Assembly: GCF_010729305.1 (NCBI RefSeq)
Contig: NZ_AP022574.1
Coordinates: 930,001-994,000, forward strand
Direction: 5' to 3'
DNA length: 64,000 nucleotides
Source: Mycolicibacterium psychrotolerans
GTDB lineage: Bacteria > Actinomycetota > Actinomycetes > Mycobacteriales > Mycobacteriaceae
The notes beneath the pieces were generated by a model that was not told where the DNA came from, made no database searches, and was given only the letters and a program-made list of their open reading frames with translations. Below are positions 1-7,694 of the stretch, in pieces; position 1 is the first letter of the stretch, and each line of letters opens with the position of its first letter. Made by a program: the position numbers and the translations under genes.

Positions 1-2
1 TG

Positions 3-359
3 CCCGAGGCGTTGCCGGTCGGCGTGGCGAACGAGGCCGGGCTACAGCCCAACACCGTCCTGGCGGCGCGGGCCATCAGCCGGCAGTTCCCTCAGATCGC
101 GACCATCGACGGAGTCCGGCCGGATTCGAAGCCGTGGCATCCCCGAGGCCTGGCGATCGACATCATGATCCCGAACCCCGACAGCCCCGAGGGCATCGCG
201 CTCGGCGACCAGATCCGCGCGTTCGCGATGGCCAATGCGAGCCGATTCGGATTGCAGGACGTCATCTGGCGCGGGACCTACTCCACCCCGGCCGGCCCGC
301 AGGCATCCGGCTACGGCCACTACGACCACGTACACATCACCACGACACCACGCGGTTGA
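3..359 (+). CDS. C-terminal part of a secreted peptidase-like protein (5' end outside window)
   Basis: The reading frame is open from the first bases, so the gene begins upstream of the window and only about 118 C-terminal residues are seen. The visible part has the layout of the mycobacterial ARB_07466-like or M15-like C-terminal domain: a WHPRGLAIDIM segment with candidate metal ligands His and Asp, and a terminal GHYDHVHI segment with clustered His. This resembles zinc D,D-peptidases that act on cell-wall peptides. The family assignment is from memory of such proteins, and the catalytic role is inferred. A TTG at 12 could be read as a start, but the open frame upstream argues against it. 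The gene converges on the gluconate permease, with 16 bases between the stop codons. Confidence 0.7.
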   Translation, partial: PEALPVGVANEAGLQPNTVLAARAISRQFPQIATIDGVRPDSKPWHPRGLAIDIMIPNPDSPEGIALGDQIRAFAMANASRFGLQDVIWRGTYSTPAGPQASGYGHYDHVHITTTPRG

Positions 360-375
360 GCCGGTCTCGCCACCG

Positions 376-1797
376 TCAGCCCACGCTCCACAACACAAGG
401 CTGAGTGCAAAAGCACTGAGCCCCAGCGTCGTCTCCATCACCGTCCACGTCTTGAGGGTGGTCTTCACGTCCATGCCGAAGAACCGGCTGACCAACCAGA
501 AACCGGAGTCGTTGACGTGAGAGAGCACCGTCGCGCCGGCCGCGATCGCCACCACCAACGCCGTGAGCTGAAGCTTGCTCGGGTCGGCTGCGGCGACGGC
601 TGCACTGAGTAGACCGGCGGTTGTCGTCAATGCCACGGTCGCCGACCCCTGCGCGACGCGAAGCAGCGTGGAGATGACGAACGCCTGCAGGATCAGCGAG
701 ATACCCAGATTGGACAGCGAGCCGCTCAGCGCGTCTCCGATGCCACTCGTCCGTAGCACTCCGCCGAACATCCCGCCGGCGCCGGTGATGAGGATGACGG
801 CGCAGATCGGTCCCAGCGCCTTGTCGAGGATGTCGCTCACGGTGGCCATCGACCGGCCGCGCAACCCCAGCACCAGCGTCGCCACGATGACGGTGATCAG
901 CAAGGCGATCGATGTGGTGCCGATCAGCTTGAAGTAACCGGCCCACGTGGCGTCCTCCTGAATCAGGCCGGCGGTGATCAGGGTGTCGATCACGGTGTTG
1001 AACGAGATCAACACGAACGGCAACAGCAGAACTGCGAGCACCGTCATGAAGGCGGGGGCCTGGGTCGCCGTCTTGGTGGTGCCCGTCCCCGAGGCGTCCG
1101 CGGTGTCGGTGTCGAGGCCGCCGTTGATCTCCCCGAACAACGATGTGGGAACGTCGACGTGCACCCGCTTGCCGATGAACTGAGATACCAGGTAAGCACC
1201 GACGTACCAGGACGCGAACGCCACGGGCGCGCCGACGAGCAATGTGAGACCGATGTTGGCGCCGAGCAAGTCGGCTGCCGCCACCGGACCGGGGTGGGGC
1301 GGAACCAGAGCGTGCATGGCGGCGAAGGCTCCGGCCGCGGGGAACGCGTACAACAGGAGTGAGCCGCCGAAGCGACGCGACACCGTCATGATGATGGGCA
1401 GGAAGACGACCAGCCCGGCGTCGAAGAATATCGGGAAACCGAACAGCAAGGCCGCCACACCGAGGGCTAACGGAGCCCGTTTCTCACCAAACCGGTTGAT
1501 GAGCGTGTCGGCGAGAACCTGTGCACCGCCGGTGACCTCCAAAAGCCGACCGATCATGACACCGAATCCGACAAGCAGTGCCACGGAGCCGAGCGTGCTG
1601 GAGAAGCCGGAAGACAGCGCAGCCGGGACATCGGCCACGGGGATCCCGGCGGCCAAGGCCGTCAGCAGGCTCACCAGCACCAGCGCGACGAAAGCGTGCA
1701 GTTTCACCTTGATGATCAGGAACAGCAGCAGCGCGACCGCGCCGGCGGCGATCAACAGCAGGGTGGCGGTTCCATAGGCCGGATCAATTGCCTCCAC
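376..1797 (-). CDS. gntP: GntP-family gluconate:H+ symporter
   Basis: A 473-residue polytopic membrane protein with the length and feel of the GntP family, which imports gluconate and related sugar acids by proton symport. The sequence is almost wholly hydrophobic. Family-like segments include GFGVMIGRLLEVTGGA, GFPIFFDAGLVVFLPI and VPPHPGPVAAA, and the C-terminal part has AQGSATVALTT followed by LSHVNDSGFW. The start is GTG at 1797, preceded by a G-rich Shine-Dalgarno stretch. It lies 36 bases after the gluconokinase gene on the same strand, so the two probably form an operon: uptake plus phosphorylation, feeding 6-phosphogluconate into the pentose phosphate pathway. Exact substrate specificity cannot be read from the sequence. 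Confidence 0.95.
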   Translation of the reverse strand: MEAIDPAYGTATLLLIAAGAVALLLFLIIKVKLHAFVALVLVSLLTALAAGIPVADVPAALSSGFSSTLGSVALLVGFGVMIGRLLEVTGGAQVLADTLINRFGEKRAPLALGVAALLFGFPIFFDAGLVVFLPIIMTVSRRFGGSLLLYAFPAAGAFAAMHALVPPHPGPVAAADLLGANIGLTLLVGAPVAFASWYVGAYLVSQFIGKRVHVDVPTSLFGEINGGLDTDTADASGTGTTKTATQAPAFMTVLAVLLLPFVLISFNTVIDTLITAGLIQEDATWAGYFKLIGTTSIALLITVIVATLVLGLRGRSMATVSDILDKALGPICAVILITGAGGMFGGVLRTSGIGDALSGSLSNLGISLILQAFVISTLLRVAQGSATVALTTTAGLLSAAVAAADPSKLQLTALVVAIAAGATVLSHVNDSGFWLVSRFFGMDVKTTLKTWTVMETTLGLSAFALSLVLWSVG

Positions 1798-1833
1798 GAC
1801 GACCCCCCACCTCAGCGACGTCAGTGCCTCGAA

Positions 1834-2346
1834 TCATTGGTCCTCCTCGATGGTCGGGTAAACTGTTGTGCCGATGTAACTTTCGACGATGGCGTCGATG
1901 CTCTGGTCCACGTCGATGGCGACACCGCGCTCATCAGGCTCCAGGGGTTCCAGCGTCTGGAACTGGGACTGCAGCAGGTTGGCCGGCATGAAATGGCCGG
2001 GCCTGCTGGCCTGTCGCCTACCGATGGTCTCGATCGATCCCTCCAGGTGCAGGAACTCGATGTCCGGGCAGTGCCGGCGCAGCTGGTCTCGATACCGACG
2101 TTTCAGGGCTGAGCAGCTCATCACCCCGCCGTCGGGATGACGGGCCAGCCACTGCCCGATCGATTCGAGCCAGGGGTACCGGTCGTCATCATCGAGGGGA
2201 TGGCCGGCCGACATCTTCGCGATGTTGGCCGGTGGATGGAAGTCGTCGGCGTCGGCGAACGGCACGCGCAGCCGCTGCGCGAGTGCCGCGCCGACGGTCG
2301 ACTTCCCAGACCCGGAGACCCCCATGACGATGATCGGTATTGCCAT
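1834..2346 (-). CDS. gntK: gluconokinase
   Basis: Phosphorylates gluconate to 6-phosphogluconate with ATP in the cytoplasm. From the chosen start the protein has 170 residues, close to the 175 of E. coli GntK. It opens with a beta strand and Walker A motif ([11 protein letters not shown]), then the DADDFHPPANIAKM segment typical of gluconokinases (substrate-binding DDFH), CSALKRRYRD, and the GRRQASRPGHFMPANLLQSQF lid region. A longer frame reaches 2400, but the added 18 residues have no family counterpart, and the ATG at 2346 has an AGGA just upstream. First gene of a likely gntK-gntP operon. Confidence 0.93.
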   Translation of the reverse strand: MAIPIIVMGVSGSGKSTVGAALAQRLRVPFADADDFHPPANIAKMSAGHPLDDDDRYPWLESIGQWLARHPDGGVMSCSALKRRYRDQLRRHCPDIEFLHLEGSIETIGRRQASRPGHFMPANLLQSQFQTLEPLEPDERGVAIDVDQSIDAIVESYIGTTVYPTIEEDQ

Positions 2347-2389
2347 GTCCTGCCCATCGGTGAGTGTGTGTGTCATCACACATGGTGCC

Positions 2390-2408
2390 GTAATGGTCAT
2401 ACGATTAC
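2390..2408. promoter_or_regulatory. possible operator upstream of gntK
   Basis: An inverted repeat GTAAT-N9-ATTAC lies about 45 bases upstream of the gntK start. Its size fits a GntR- or LacI-type operator, but no regulator gene is adjacent and the arms are only 5 bases, so chance is a real alternative. Confidence 0.25.
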
Positions 2409-2555
2409 AAGTCCTGGCCGGATATCAACAGAACTTAGTCGGAAGGACGCTTCTCTAGCACGATTAATCGGTGCTCGATCGGCTGAACGCCGGCGCTCTC
2501 CACGCTGGTCTGGTGGCTGCACTGGGGACCGGCATCGTGTCCGGGAGGTACCAGG
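2409..2555. other. intergenic region between gntK and a short open frame
   Basis: Between the putative gntK operator and the small frame at 2556 there is no recognisable gene. Together with the uncertain frame that follows, this makes a roughly 300-base stretch without a confidently assigned coding region. Confidence 0.4.
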
Positions 2556-2921
2556 ATGGGCGAGGAGCAGCAAGCCGAACGAGCGATGCGCGCCATCATC
2601 GACGAGTCGGCGTCGGCCATTGTCGAGGAGTTTGCGCCGTCGGAGTTGTCCACCGTCGAAGATTGCCGAGCGAGGTGGACATCGCCCGTCCCGACTTCGC
2701 GGGAAGTGGCTCTACAACAGCCATTCGGCCAGTGGATGCACGAAGTAGCGCAACGAGAACGCCTCGTAGATCGCGCCGATGACGAGCAGGGCCAGGGCAG
2801 GCAGCGTCAGCCAGCCGAGCTCTTGCAGACCACGCAGGTAGCCCTGCCGACGGTTCTCGGCGCCTGCGGTCCGGGGACGGATCCAGTACGTGCCGAGCAG
2901 GTAGACACCCAACAGCAGTAA
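2556..2921 (+). CDS. possible 3'-disrupted small gene (uncharacterised)
   Basis: An ATG at 2556 sits 7 bases after a strong GGGAGG, and the first 40 or so residues (MGEEQQAERAMRAIIDESAS onward, then IVEEFAPSELSTVED) look like a genuine acidic, helical N-terminus. After about residue 45 the frame runs antisense through the SpoIIM-like gene and turns into low-complexity Arg/Gln-rich sequence that does not look like protein. The likeliest reading is the surviving 5' end of a small gene whose 3' part was replaced by the neighbouring gene. It could also be a short real peptide gene with extra out-of-character sequence. No function is proposed. Confidence 0.3.
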   Translation: MGEEQQAERAMRAIIDESASAIVEEFAPSELSTVEDCRARWTSPVPTSREVALQQPFGQWMHEVAQRERLVDRADDEQGQGRQRQPAELLQTTQVALPTVLGACGPGTDPVRAEQVDTQQQ

Positions 2922-3338
2922 CAGATAGGCCTGGAACTCGACGATCAGCGTGAGTGAGTGCGGTATCAGAGCCACCCAGCCGACACCGTTCTGTGGGACC
3001 AGCGTCATACCGGTCGTCAGGGCCCAGTAGGCGAACAGCGCGATCCCGGCGAACGGCACGATCAGCGACGGCGCGACGATGGTCAGTGCGCCCATCTTGA
3101 GGGTGTTCACCGCGAGAATGGTCAGTGCGAACAGCCATGGGTTGGCGAAGATCGATTGCACGAGATCCGCTGTCCCGTCGTCCTCCAGTCGCGTGTACTG
3201 CGCCTGGCTGAGGTGCGGGAAGATCAGCCCAAGAACGAAGCCGATGACAAAGATGCCGTAGGCGGCAGCATTCATGACCAGGTAGACGCCGGAGTTCTCG
3301 CCGATGATCCGGAACGGACGCCACTGTCGGACCGTCAT
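2712..3338 (-). CDS. SpoIIM/DUF95-like integral membrane protein
   Basis: A 208-residue membrane protein with about five transmembrane helices, similar in layout to the SpoIIM (stage II sporulation protein M) family found widely in non-sporulating actinobacteria. Recognisable stretches include the GVYLVMNAAAYGIFVIGFVLG helix, NTLKMGALTI, and PHSLTLIVEFQAYLLLL with the conserved Pro-His and Glu. The start at 3338 is preferred over an upstream ATG at 3368 because a GGGAAAGG lies directly before it. The upstream ATG would also fall inside the first TetR operator. It is divergent from the TetR gene at 3454 and shares its operator-bearing promoter region, so it is the most likely target of that repressor. 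Biological role unknown. Confidence 0.82.
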   Translation of the reverse strand: MTVRQWRPFRIIGENSGVYLVMNAAAYGIFVIGFVLGLIFPHLSQAQYTRLEDDGTADLVQSIFANPWLFALTILAVNTLKMGALTIVAPSLIVPFAGIALFAYWALTTGMTLVPQNGVGWVALIPHSLTLIVEFQAYLLLLLGVYLLGTYWIRPRTAGAENRRQGYLRGLQELGWLTLPALALLVIGAIYEAFSLRYFVHPLAEWLL

Positions 3339-3366
3339 ACCGACCTTTCCCTCGAGACTGAGCAGC

Positions 3367-3410
3367 ACTAATACACCGTGTTAGTCGCCACGCTAACACA
3401 CTGTGCTAGT
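3367..3410. promoter_or_regulatory. tandem TetR-type operators in the spoIIM/tetR divergent promoter
   Basis: Two related imperfect palindromes are spaced 25 bases start to start: ACTAATACACCGTGTTAGT at 3367-3385 and GCTAACACACTGTGCTAGT at 3392-3410. Each matches its own reverse complement at about 14 of 19 positions, and the two share the CTAA/ACAC/GTG/TAGT skeleton. Their place between divergent genes is what a self-regulating TetR repressor would use. Confidence 0.75.
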
Positions 3411-3453
3411 ACGGTCTGGGAGAGCTCAGACCGTGGCCGTAGGAGGACTGACC

Positions 3454-4041
3454 ATGCACACCAGGGAGCGGATTCTCCGTGCCGCCGCCGAGATGATCGC
3501 CGAGGACGTGACCACCACGCTGAGCGTCCGTGCCGTCGCGGCGCGCGCCGGTGTGAGCACCGGGTCGCTGCGATTCCACTTCCCGACCCAGCGCGCCCTC
3601 CAAGACGAGGTGCTGACCCGGATCTACCAGCACTTCATGCCCGACGAACCGATCCACGATTCGTCACGGCCCCCGCGGGAGCGGCTGGTGGACTGCGTAC
3701 GGCAGGTACTCGCAGTGGCCGGTGTCGGCGACGAAGCGCGAAAAGCCTGGGGCACCGTGCACGAGAACTTCATCGCGCCTGAGCCCAGCGAGAAGGTCCG
3801 CAGTGCATACCTCGCACAGGAACGAGTGTCAGCCGGTCGTGTCGAATACTGGCTCGGCGTGCTGGCCGACGAAGGCGCCCTTCCCCGAGAGGATTTCGGA
3901 CCGAAGGTGCGCTTCTTGTTGACCGTCCTCAACGGTCTGTCGGTGCAACGCGCGCTGCCGTCGGGCGAATCGGTCCTGCAGGCGGAGACCGAAATCCTCT
4001 ACACAGCCGTCGACGCGGTGCTCAGACCCGGTACGCCGTAA
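3454..4041 (+). CDS. TetR-family transcriptional regulator
   Basis: A 195-residue regulator. The N-terminus (TRERILRAAAEMIAEDVTTT onward) is a standard TetR helix-turn-helix domain: RAVAARAGVSTGSLRFHFPTQRALQDEVL covers recognition helix 3 and the start of helix 4. The C-terminal ligand/dimerisation domain (about residues 60-195) is not assignable to a known ligand class. ATG at 3454 is chosen because AGGAGG (3441-3446) precedes it. A longer frame back to 3403 overlaps the operators. It is divergent from the SpoIIM-like gene and converges on the SDR gene, with a 20-base overlap at the 3' ends. Confidence 0.92.
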   Translation: MHTRERILRAAAEMIAEDVTTTLSVRAVAARAGVSTGSLRFHFPTQRALQDEVLTRIYQHFMPDEPIHDSSRPPRERLVDCVRQVLAVAGVGDEARKAWGTVHENFIAPEPSEKVRSAYLAQERVSAGRVEYWLGVLADEGALPREDFGPKVRFLLTVLNGLSVQRALPSGESVLQAETEILYTAVDAVLRPGTP

Positions 4042-4903
4042 CCGACCGGGCATCCTCGAGTTGAGTCAACGCGTACCGCACGGCGTCGTCGCGGGCGAGC
4101 TTCGAATCGGTTGGCGGCCCCACCATCCCACGTAGTGCCGCCAGCGGCCGCCAGCGGCCGGGGACGAGGATCGCGCGCTTTCTGCTCTCTACTCCGTCGG
4201 CGAGCGCCGACGCGGCGGCATGCGGCTGGATGCGCTTGAGGACGAACCTCGGCATCGCATCCAGCAGCGCCGAGACGTGAGGATCGGCGTCCACTCCTCG
4301 ATGGATCATGTCGGTCTCGATGAGGGAGAAGTACGCCGTCATCGCCGATGCGCCGTGCCGGGCCAGTTCCACACTCAGGCCCCGCCCCAGCTGCTCGACG
4401 GCGGCCTTGCTCATCGCATACGGAATCGCGCCCGCCCCGTTGAGGAAGGCGAAAACCGAACTCACCAGCACGATCTGGCCACGGCTGCCGATGACGGACT
4501 CGATCGTCGCGGACACCGTGTTGACCACGCCGCCCACATTCACTGCCATCACCCGGTCCACGTCGACGGGGGCCAGAGTGCGCATCGTGCCGCCGTGCCC
4601 CAGGATCCCGGCGTTGGCCACCACGACGTCGATGCCGCCGAAGACTTCGTGCGTTCTGTCGACGGCGTGTCGAACGGACTCGAGCCTCGTCACGTCGCAC
4701 TCGACCGCGAGGCCGCGGCCGGCGGGCAACGTCGCGACGACCCGTTCGGCCGATGCGGGGTCGATATCGGCGATCACGACTCTCGCTCCGCGGGCGGAGA
4801 CCGCTGCAGCCGTGGCCGCTCCCAGTCCTCGCCCCGCGCCGGTGATCAGCACGACCTTCTCCGCCAGCGGATACCGCGTGGCTCGAGCCGACTTCGATGC
4901 CAT
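4022..4903 (-). CDS. short-chain dehydrogenase/reductase (SDR)
   Basis: A 293-residue classical SDR, NAD(P)-dependent. The cofactor motif TGAGRGLG is at about residues 21-28, D-I-D after strand 2 suggests NAD preference, and NAG is at about 95. The catalytic Ser (VLVSS) is followed by Tyr-x-x-x-Lys (YAMSK). A roughly 60-residue C-terminal extension (RIQPHAAASALADGVESRKRAI onward) is typical of long-tailed mycobacterial SDRs. It is the last gene of a probable operon hydrolase - OYE - SDR: its ATG lies 3 bases after the OYE stop. The substrate is not evident. The cluster suggests stepwise oxidation or reduction of a hydrophobic carbonyl compound (inference). Confidence 0.93.
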   Translation of the reverse strand: MASKSARATRYPLAEKVVLITGAGRGLGAATAAAVSARGARVVIADIDPASAERVVATLPAGRGLAVECDVTRLESVRHAVDRTHEVFGGIDVVVANAGILGHGGTMRTLAPVDVDRVMAVNVGGVVNTVSATIESVIGSRGQIVLVSSVFAFLNGAGAIPYAMSKAAVEQLGRGLSVELARHGASAMTAYFSLIETDMIHRGVDADPHVSALLDAMPRFVLKRIQPHAAASALADGVESRKRAILVPGRWRPLAALRGMVGPPTDSKLARDDAVRYALTQLEDARSVTAYRV

Positions 4904-4906
4904 CGC

Positions 4907-6160
4907 TTACAACCCGCGCTTGCGACCGAGGGACACGGTGCCGTTGCGGCGCACCATCGCCACGGCCGTGGCGATCCGGCCGCGGTTCAGGTCTGGTGCG
5001 AGCCCTTCGCCGATACGGTGCAACTGGTCGGTGTGCCAACTGAGTTCGAGGATGCCGTCGAGCGACTTGAGGTCGACCAGTCTGCCGAGCAGCCCACGCA
5101 TTCCCGCCCGCACCTGGTGCACCGCCAGCGTGTTCGCCCGCCCGCTGAGGATGGCCTCGGCGGCGTCGACCGTCGTCGCGGTGGGGCGGCCGAGGCCGAT
5201 GACGTCGCAGTCGCCGGTAGAGACCGCCTCCTCCATCGCGGCGCGCGAGCGGAAGCCTCCGGTGACCGCCAGCGGGATGTCTCCGACGAGCTCGCGTGCC
5301 GTGCGGGCGTATTCGAGGAAGTACGCTTCGCGCGCCCGGGTGCTGTCCGCGGCCTTGCCCATCATCGCCGGCGTCTCGTAGCTTCCACCGCTGATCTCGA
5401 TGAGGTCGAGGCCCTCACCGGCGAGCGCGGCGAGCACGCCGCGAGACTCGTCCTCGGTGAAGCCCCCGCGCTGGAAGTCCGCCGAGTTCAGCTTGAGCCC
5501 GACGGCGAACCCGGGCGAGACCCGCGACCGGATGCGGCGCACCACCTCGATGAGGAAGCGCATCCGCCGCTCGGGATCTCCACCCCACGTGTCGTCGCGC
5601 CGGTTGGACAGCGGCGACAGGAACTGGGCCACCAGATAACCGTGGGCACCGTGTATCTGGACACCGTCGAATCCTGCCGTCTCACACACCGCGGCCGCTG
5701 TGGCGAACCGTTCGATGATGTCCTCGATCTCTGCCGACGTCAGTTCGCGCGGCGTGACCGATCCCGGGAGATTGAGCGGGACGGCACTGGGTGCCACCGG
5801 CGTGTGTCCGAGCGCCAGCGGATTGGACTGTCGCCCTGGATGATTCAGCTGGACCCAAATGGGGACGCCGCCGTCCTTGGTGGCTTTGGCCCAGCGGGAC
5901 AACGCGTCGAGGTCACGCTCGTCTTCGATCACGACATTGCCGGGCTCGCCGAGCTGACGGCGGTCCACCATGACGTTGCCCGTGATGACCAAGCCGTACC
6001 CGCCACTGCCCCAGCTCGCGAAGAGCCGTTCGAGACGGTGATCGGGGGCATTCGTCCTGTCGCCGAGCGCTTCGCTCAGCGCGGCTTTCATGATCCGGTT
6101 CGGCAGCACCTGGCCGCAGGGCAGTGGCAGTGGTTCGTGCAGGGAGGTCATCGGTGTCAT
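4907..6160 (-). CDS. NADH:flavin oxidoreductase, Old Yellow Enzyme family
   Basis: A 417-residue FMN-dependent TIM-barrel reductase that reduces activated alkenes or related substrates with NAD(P)H. The protein opens with LPNRIMKAALSEALGD, has the WVQLNHPGRQ segment, and carries the signature IHGAHGYLVAQFLSPLSNRR followed by DDTWGG. These contain the paired His and Tyr of the active site. IGLGRPT near the C-terminus is the phosphate-binding end of the FMN site. No Fe-S/FAD extension is present, so this is the short OYE type rather than the 2,4-dienoyl-CoA reductase type. Its ATG overlaps the stop of the upstream hydrolase (ATGA), so the two are translationally coupled. Confidence 0.93.
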   Translation of the reverse strand: MTPMTSLHEPLPLPCGQVLPNRIMKAALSEALGDRTNAPDHRLERLFASWGSGGYGLVITGNVMVDRRQLGEPGNVVIEDERDLDALSRWAKATKDGGVPIWVQLNHPGRQSNPLALGHTPVAPSAVPLNLPGSVTPRELTSAEIEDIIERFATAAAVCETAGFDGVQIHGAHGYLVAQFLSPLSNRRDDTWGGDPERRMRFLIEVVRRIRSRVSPGFAVGLKLNSADFQRGGFTEDESRGVLAALAGEGLDLIEISGGSYETPAMMGKAADSTRAREAYFLEYARTARELVGDIPLAVTGGFRSRAAMEEAVSTGDCDVIGLGRPTATTVDAAEAILSGRANTLAVHQVRAGMRGLLGRLVDLKSLDGILELSWHTDQLHRIGEGLAPDLNRGRIATAVAMVRRNGTVSLGRKRGL

Positions 6161-7011
6161 TCCTGTTCGCCGGCGAGGAAGGCCAGGACGTCGGGCACGA
6201 AAGTCTCGTGATGCTGGAACACGCCACCGTGGCCGGAGTCAGGGTAGATCTTCAAGGTGGCGTCGGGCAGCCGGCGGGCCATGTCGGCCGAGTGGCTGCT
6301 GTCGACCATCAGGTCGTGATCGCCGTTGGCGACCAGCACTGGCGCGGTGATGGCCGACAGATCGTCGGGCCGGCTCAGGCCGGCATGTCTGATAGCCCTG
6401 ATCTGGGCCAATCGGGCCTGCATCGAGATCTTGCTGTCACGATCGGCCGTGCGTTCCCCGAGGCGGCGGAAGTACTCCTTCGCGGCGCGCTTGCCCTGGC
6501 TGGTGCGGGGGAAGAAGAGGAAATCTCTGGCATCGCTGAATGTCAGCGCTGCCTTCACGTAGGCGAGGGCCGTGATGGCGCCGATCCGCTCGATACCACC
6601 ACCGCCGCGCGGCCCGGTACCGGCGAGAACCATGCGCCGTATGAGTCCCGGCGCTTGCAGCGCCACCATCTGAGCGACACCGCCGCCCAGCGAGAACCCG
6701 AACAGGTCCACCTTCTGGTAGCCCAGCGCGCGGATGAAGGCGATCGCGTCGGAGCCCATCTGCTCGACGGTGCCGGGGACCTTTCCTCCGGACGCGCCGA
6801 CACCGCGGTTGTCGAAGGCGATGACGTGGTGCCGTGCCGCGATGCCCTCGATGATCTGCGGGTCCCAGTCGTCGAGCACTGCCATCAGATGGTGAAGGAA
6901 GACCACGGGAACGCCGGTTCCCGTGCCGAGTTCGCGGTACGCGAACGACGTGCCCCCGACGTCGACCGTCTTGGTCGGCACGTCTTTCCATGTCGTCGTC
7001 GTGGTGGTCAT
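6157..7011 (-). CDS. alpha/beta hydrolase, paralogue of the one at 8403
   Basis: A 284-residue soluble alpha/beta hydrolase. The oxyanion/HG region is VVFLHHLMAVLDDWDP, the nucleophile elbow GFSLGGG, the acid Asp is in VANGDHDLMV and the catalytic His in YPDSGHGGVFQ. A cap region lies between. The start at 7011 is chosen because AGAGAGG precedes it and the domain begins right after. A longer frame to 7164 runs through the operators. It is closely related to the hydrolase at 8403 over its whole length. It heads the operon with the OYE and SDR genes and is divergent from the TetR gene at 7111, sharing operators with it. Substrate unknown: esterase, lactonase and haloperoxidase-like chemistry are all possible. 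Confidence 0.92.
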   Translation of the reverse strand: MTTTTTTWKDVPTKTVDVGGTSFAYRELGTGTGVPVVFLHHLMAVLDDWDPQIIEGIAARHHVIAFDNRGVGASGGKVPGTVEQMGSDAIAFIRALGYQKVDLFGFSLGGGVAQMVALQAPGLIRRMVLAGTGPRGGGGIERIGAITALAYVKAALTFSDARDFLFFPRTSQGKRAAKEYFRRLGERTADRDSKISMQARLAQIRAIRHAGLSRPDDLSAITAPVLVANGDHDLMVDSSHSADMARRLPDATLKIYPDSGHGGVFQHHETFVPDVLAFLAGEQE

Positions 7012-7050
7012 GGCGCCTCTCTGATGCTCGCGCGTGGTGCGGCCGGTTCG

Positions 7051-7103
7051 GTATACCGTTCGGTCTACCGCTACTGGCCACCGTAGTAAACCGATTGGTA
7101 TAT
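7051..7103. promoter_or_regulatory. two copies of the shared 18-bp TetR operator, with a leaderless promoter
   Basis: Copy A is GTATACCGTTCGGTCTAC at 7051-7068. Copy B is GTAAACCGATTGGTATAT at 7086-7103, in the opposite orientation. Both belong to the same near-palindrome found twice more at 8315 and 8365. Copy B overlaps TATATT (7099-7104), a good -10 hexamer placed 6 bases before the ATG of the TetR gene. Transcription would therefore start at about the first base of the gene, and binding would block the polymerase. Confidence 0.8.
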
Positions 7104-7110
7104 TGCAAGC

Positions 7111-7692
7111 ATGCGTGTACGTGACCGACTCACCACCGCGACCGCCGAGCTGATGCAGCGTCACGGCGTCGCGGGGACCGGCATCGCCCAGATCCTCGAT
7201 GCCAGCGGCGTGACCCGAAGGTCGATCTATCTCAACTTCCCCGGCGGCAAAGCTGAACTCGTCGCTGCCGCAACGCGCTCCGCGGGCGAAGAGATGGCCG
7301 GCACCATAGGTCGGTGCGTCGACGAACCCGATCCCGTCGCGGCATTCGCCAGCATGTGGAGTGACGTCCTGATCAGCACCGACTTCGAGGGCGGCTGCCC
7401 GATCGTGGCGGCGGCGTGCAGCACCGATGAGGCACCCGAGGCCGCCGTCGCGGCTGCCGAGGTGTTCGCGCAGTGGGGCCGCCTGCTCGCGGAACGACTC
7501 GCGCGTGACGGAATCGCGGAAGACGTCGCGCTGTCACTGTCGACGACGGTTGTCGCCGGGCTGGAAGGATCGGTCATTCTGTCGCGCGCCGCACGGTCGA
7601 CGAAGCCGCTCGAACAGGTCGCCCAGCATCTCGAGGAACTGATCGCCGTCAACCGGCCGCCCACCCGGCCGACACGGCGCGCGACCCGCTGA
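7111..7692 (+). CDS. TetR-family regulator, LmrA/YxaF-like C-terminal domain
   Basis: A 193-residue repressor. The HTH domain covers about residues 1-55 (GVAGTGIAQILDASGVTRRS, then IYLNFPGGKAELVAA). The C-terminal domain has EGGCPIVAAACSTDEAPEA, the FxGCP-type segment seen in the LmrA/YxaF group, whose members respond to aromatic or flavonoid-like compounds. No Shine-Dalgarno lies before the ATG, and TATATT sits 6 bases upstream, so the mRNA is probably leaderless. It is divergent from the hydrolase-OYE-SDR operon and most likely represses it and itself through the operators at 7051-7103. The stop lies 2 bases from the stop of the next, convergent TetR gene. Confidence 0.92.
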   Translation: MRVRDRLTTATAELMQRHGVAGTGIAQILDASGVTRRSIYLNFPGGKAELVAAATRSAGEEMAGTIGRCVDEPDPVAAFASMWSDVLISTDFEGGCPIVAAACSTDEAPEAAVAAAEVFAQWGRLLAERLARDGIAEDVALSLSTTVVAGLEGSVILSRAARSTKPLEQVAQHLEELIAVNRPPTRPTRRATR

Positions 7693-7694
7693 GT

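Noticed and set aside
4220..6211. Long open frame on the plus strand across the SDR and OYE genes
   Set aside because: It is an antisense shadow: Arg/His/Asp-rich composition, no motifs, while both minus-strand genes have clear catalytic signatures.
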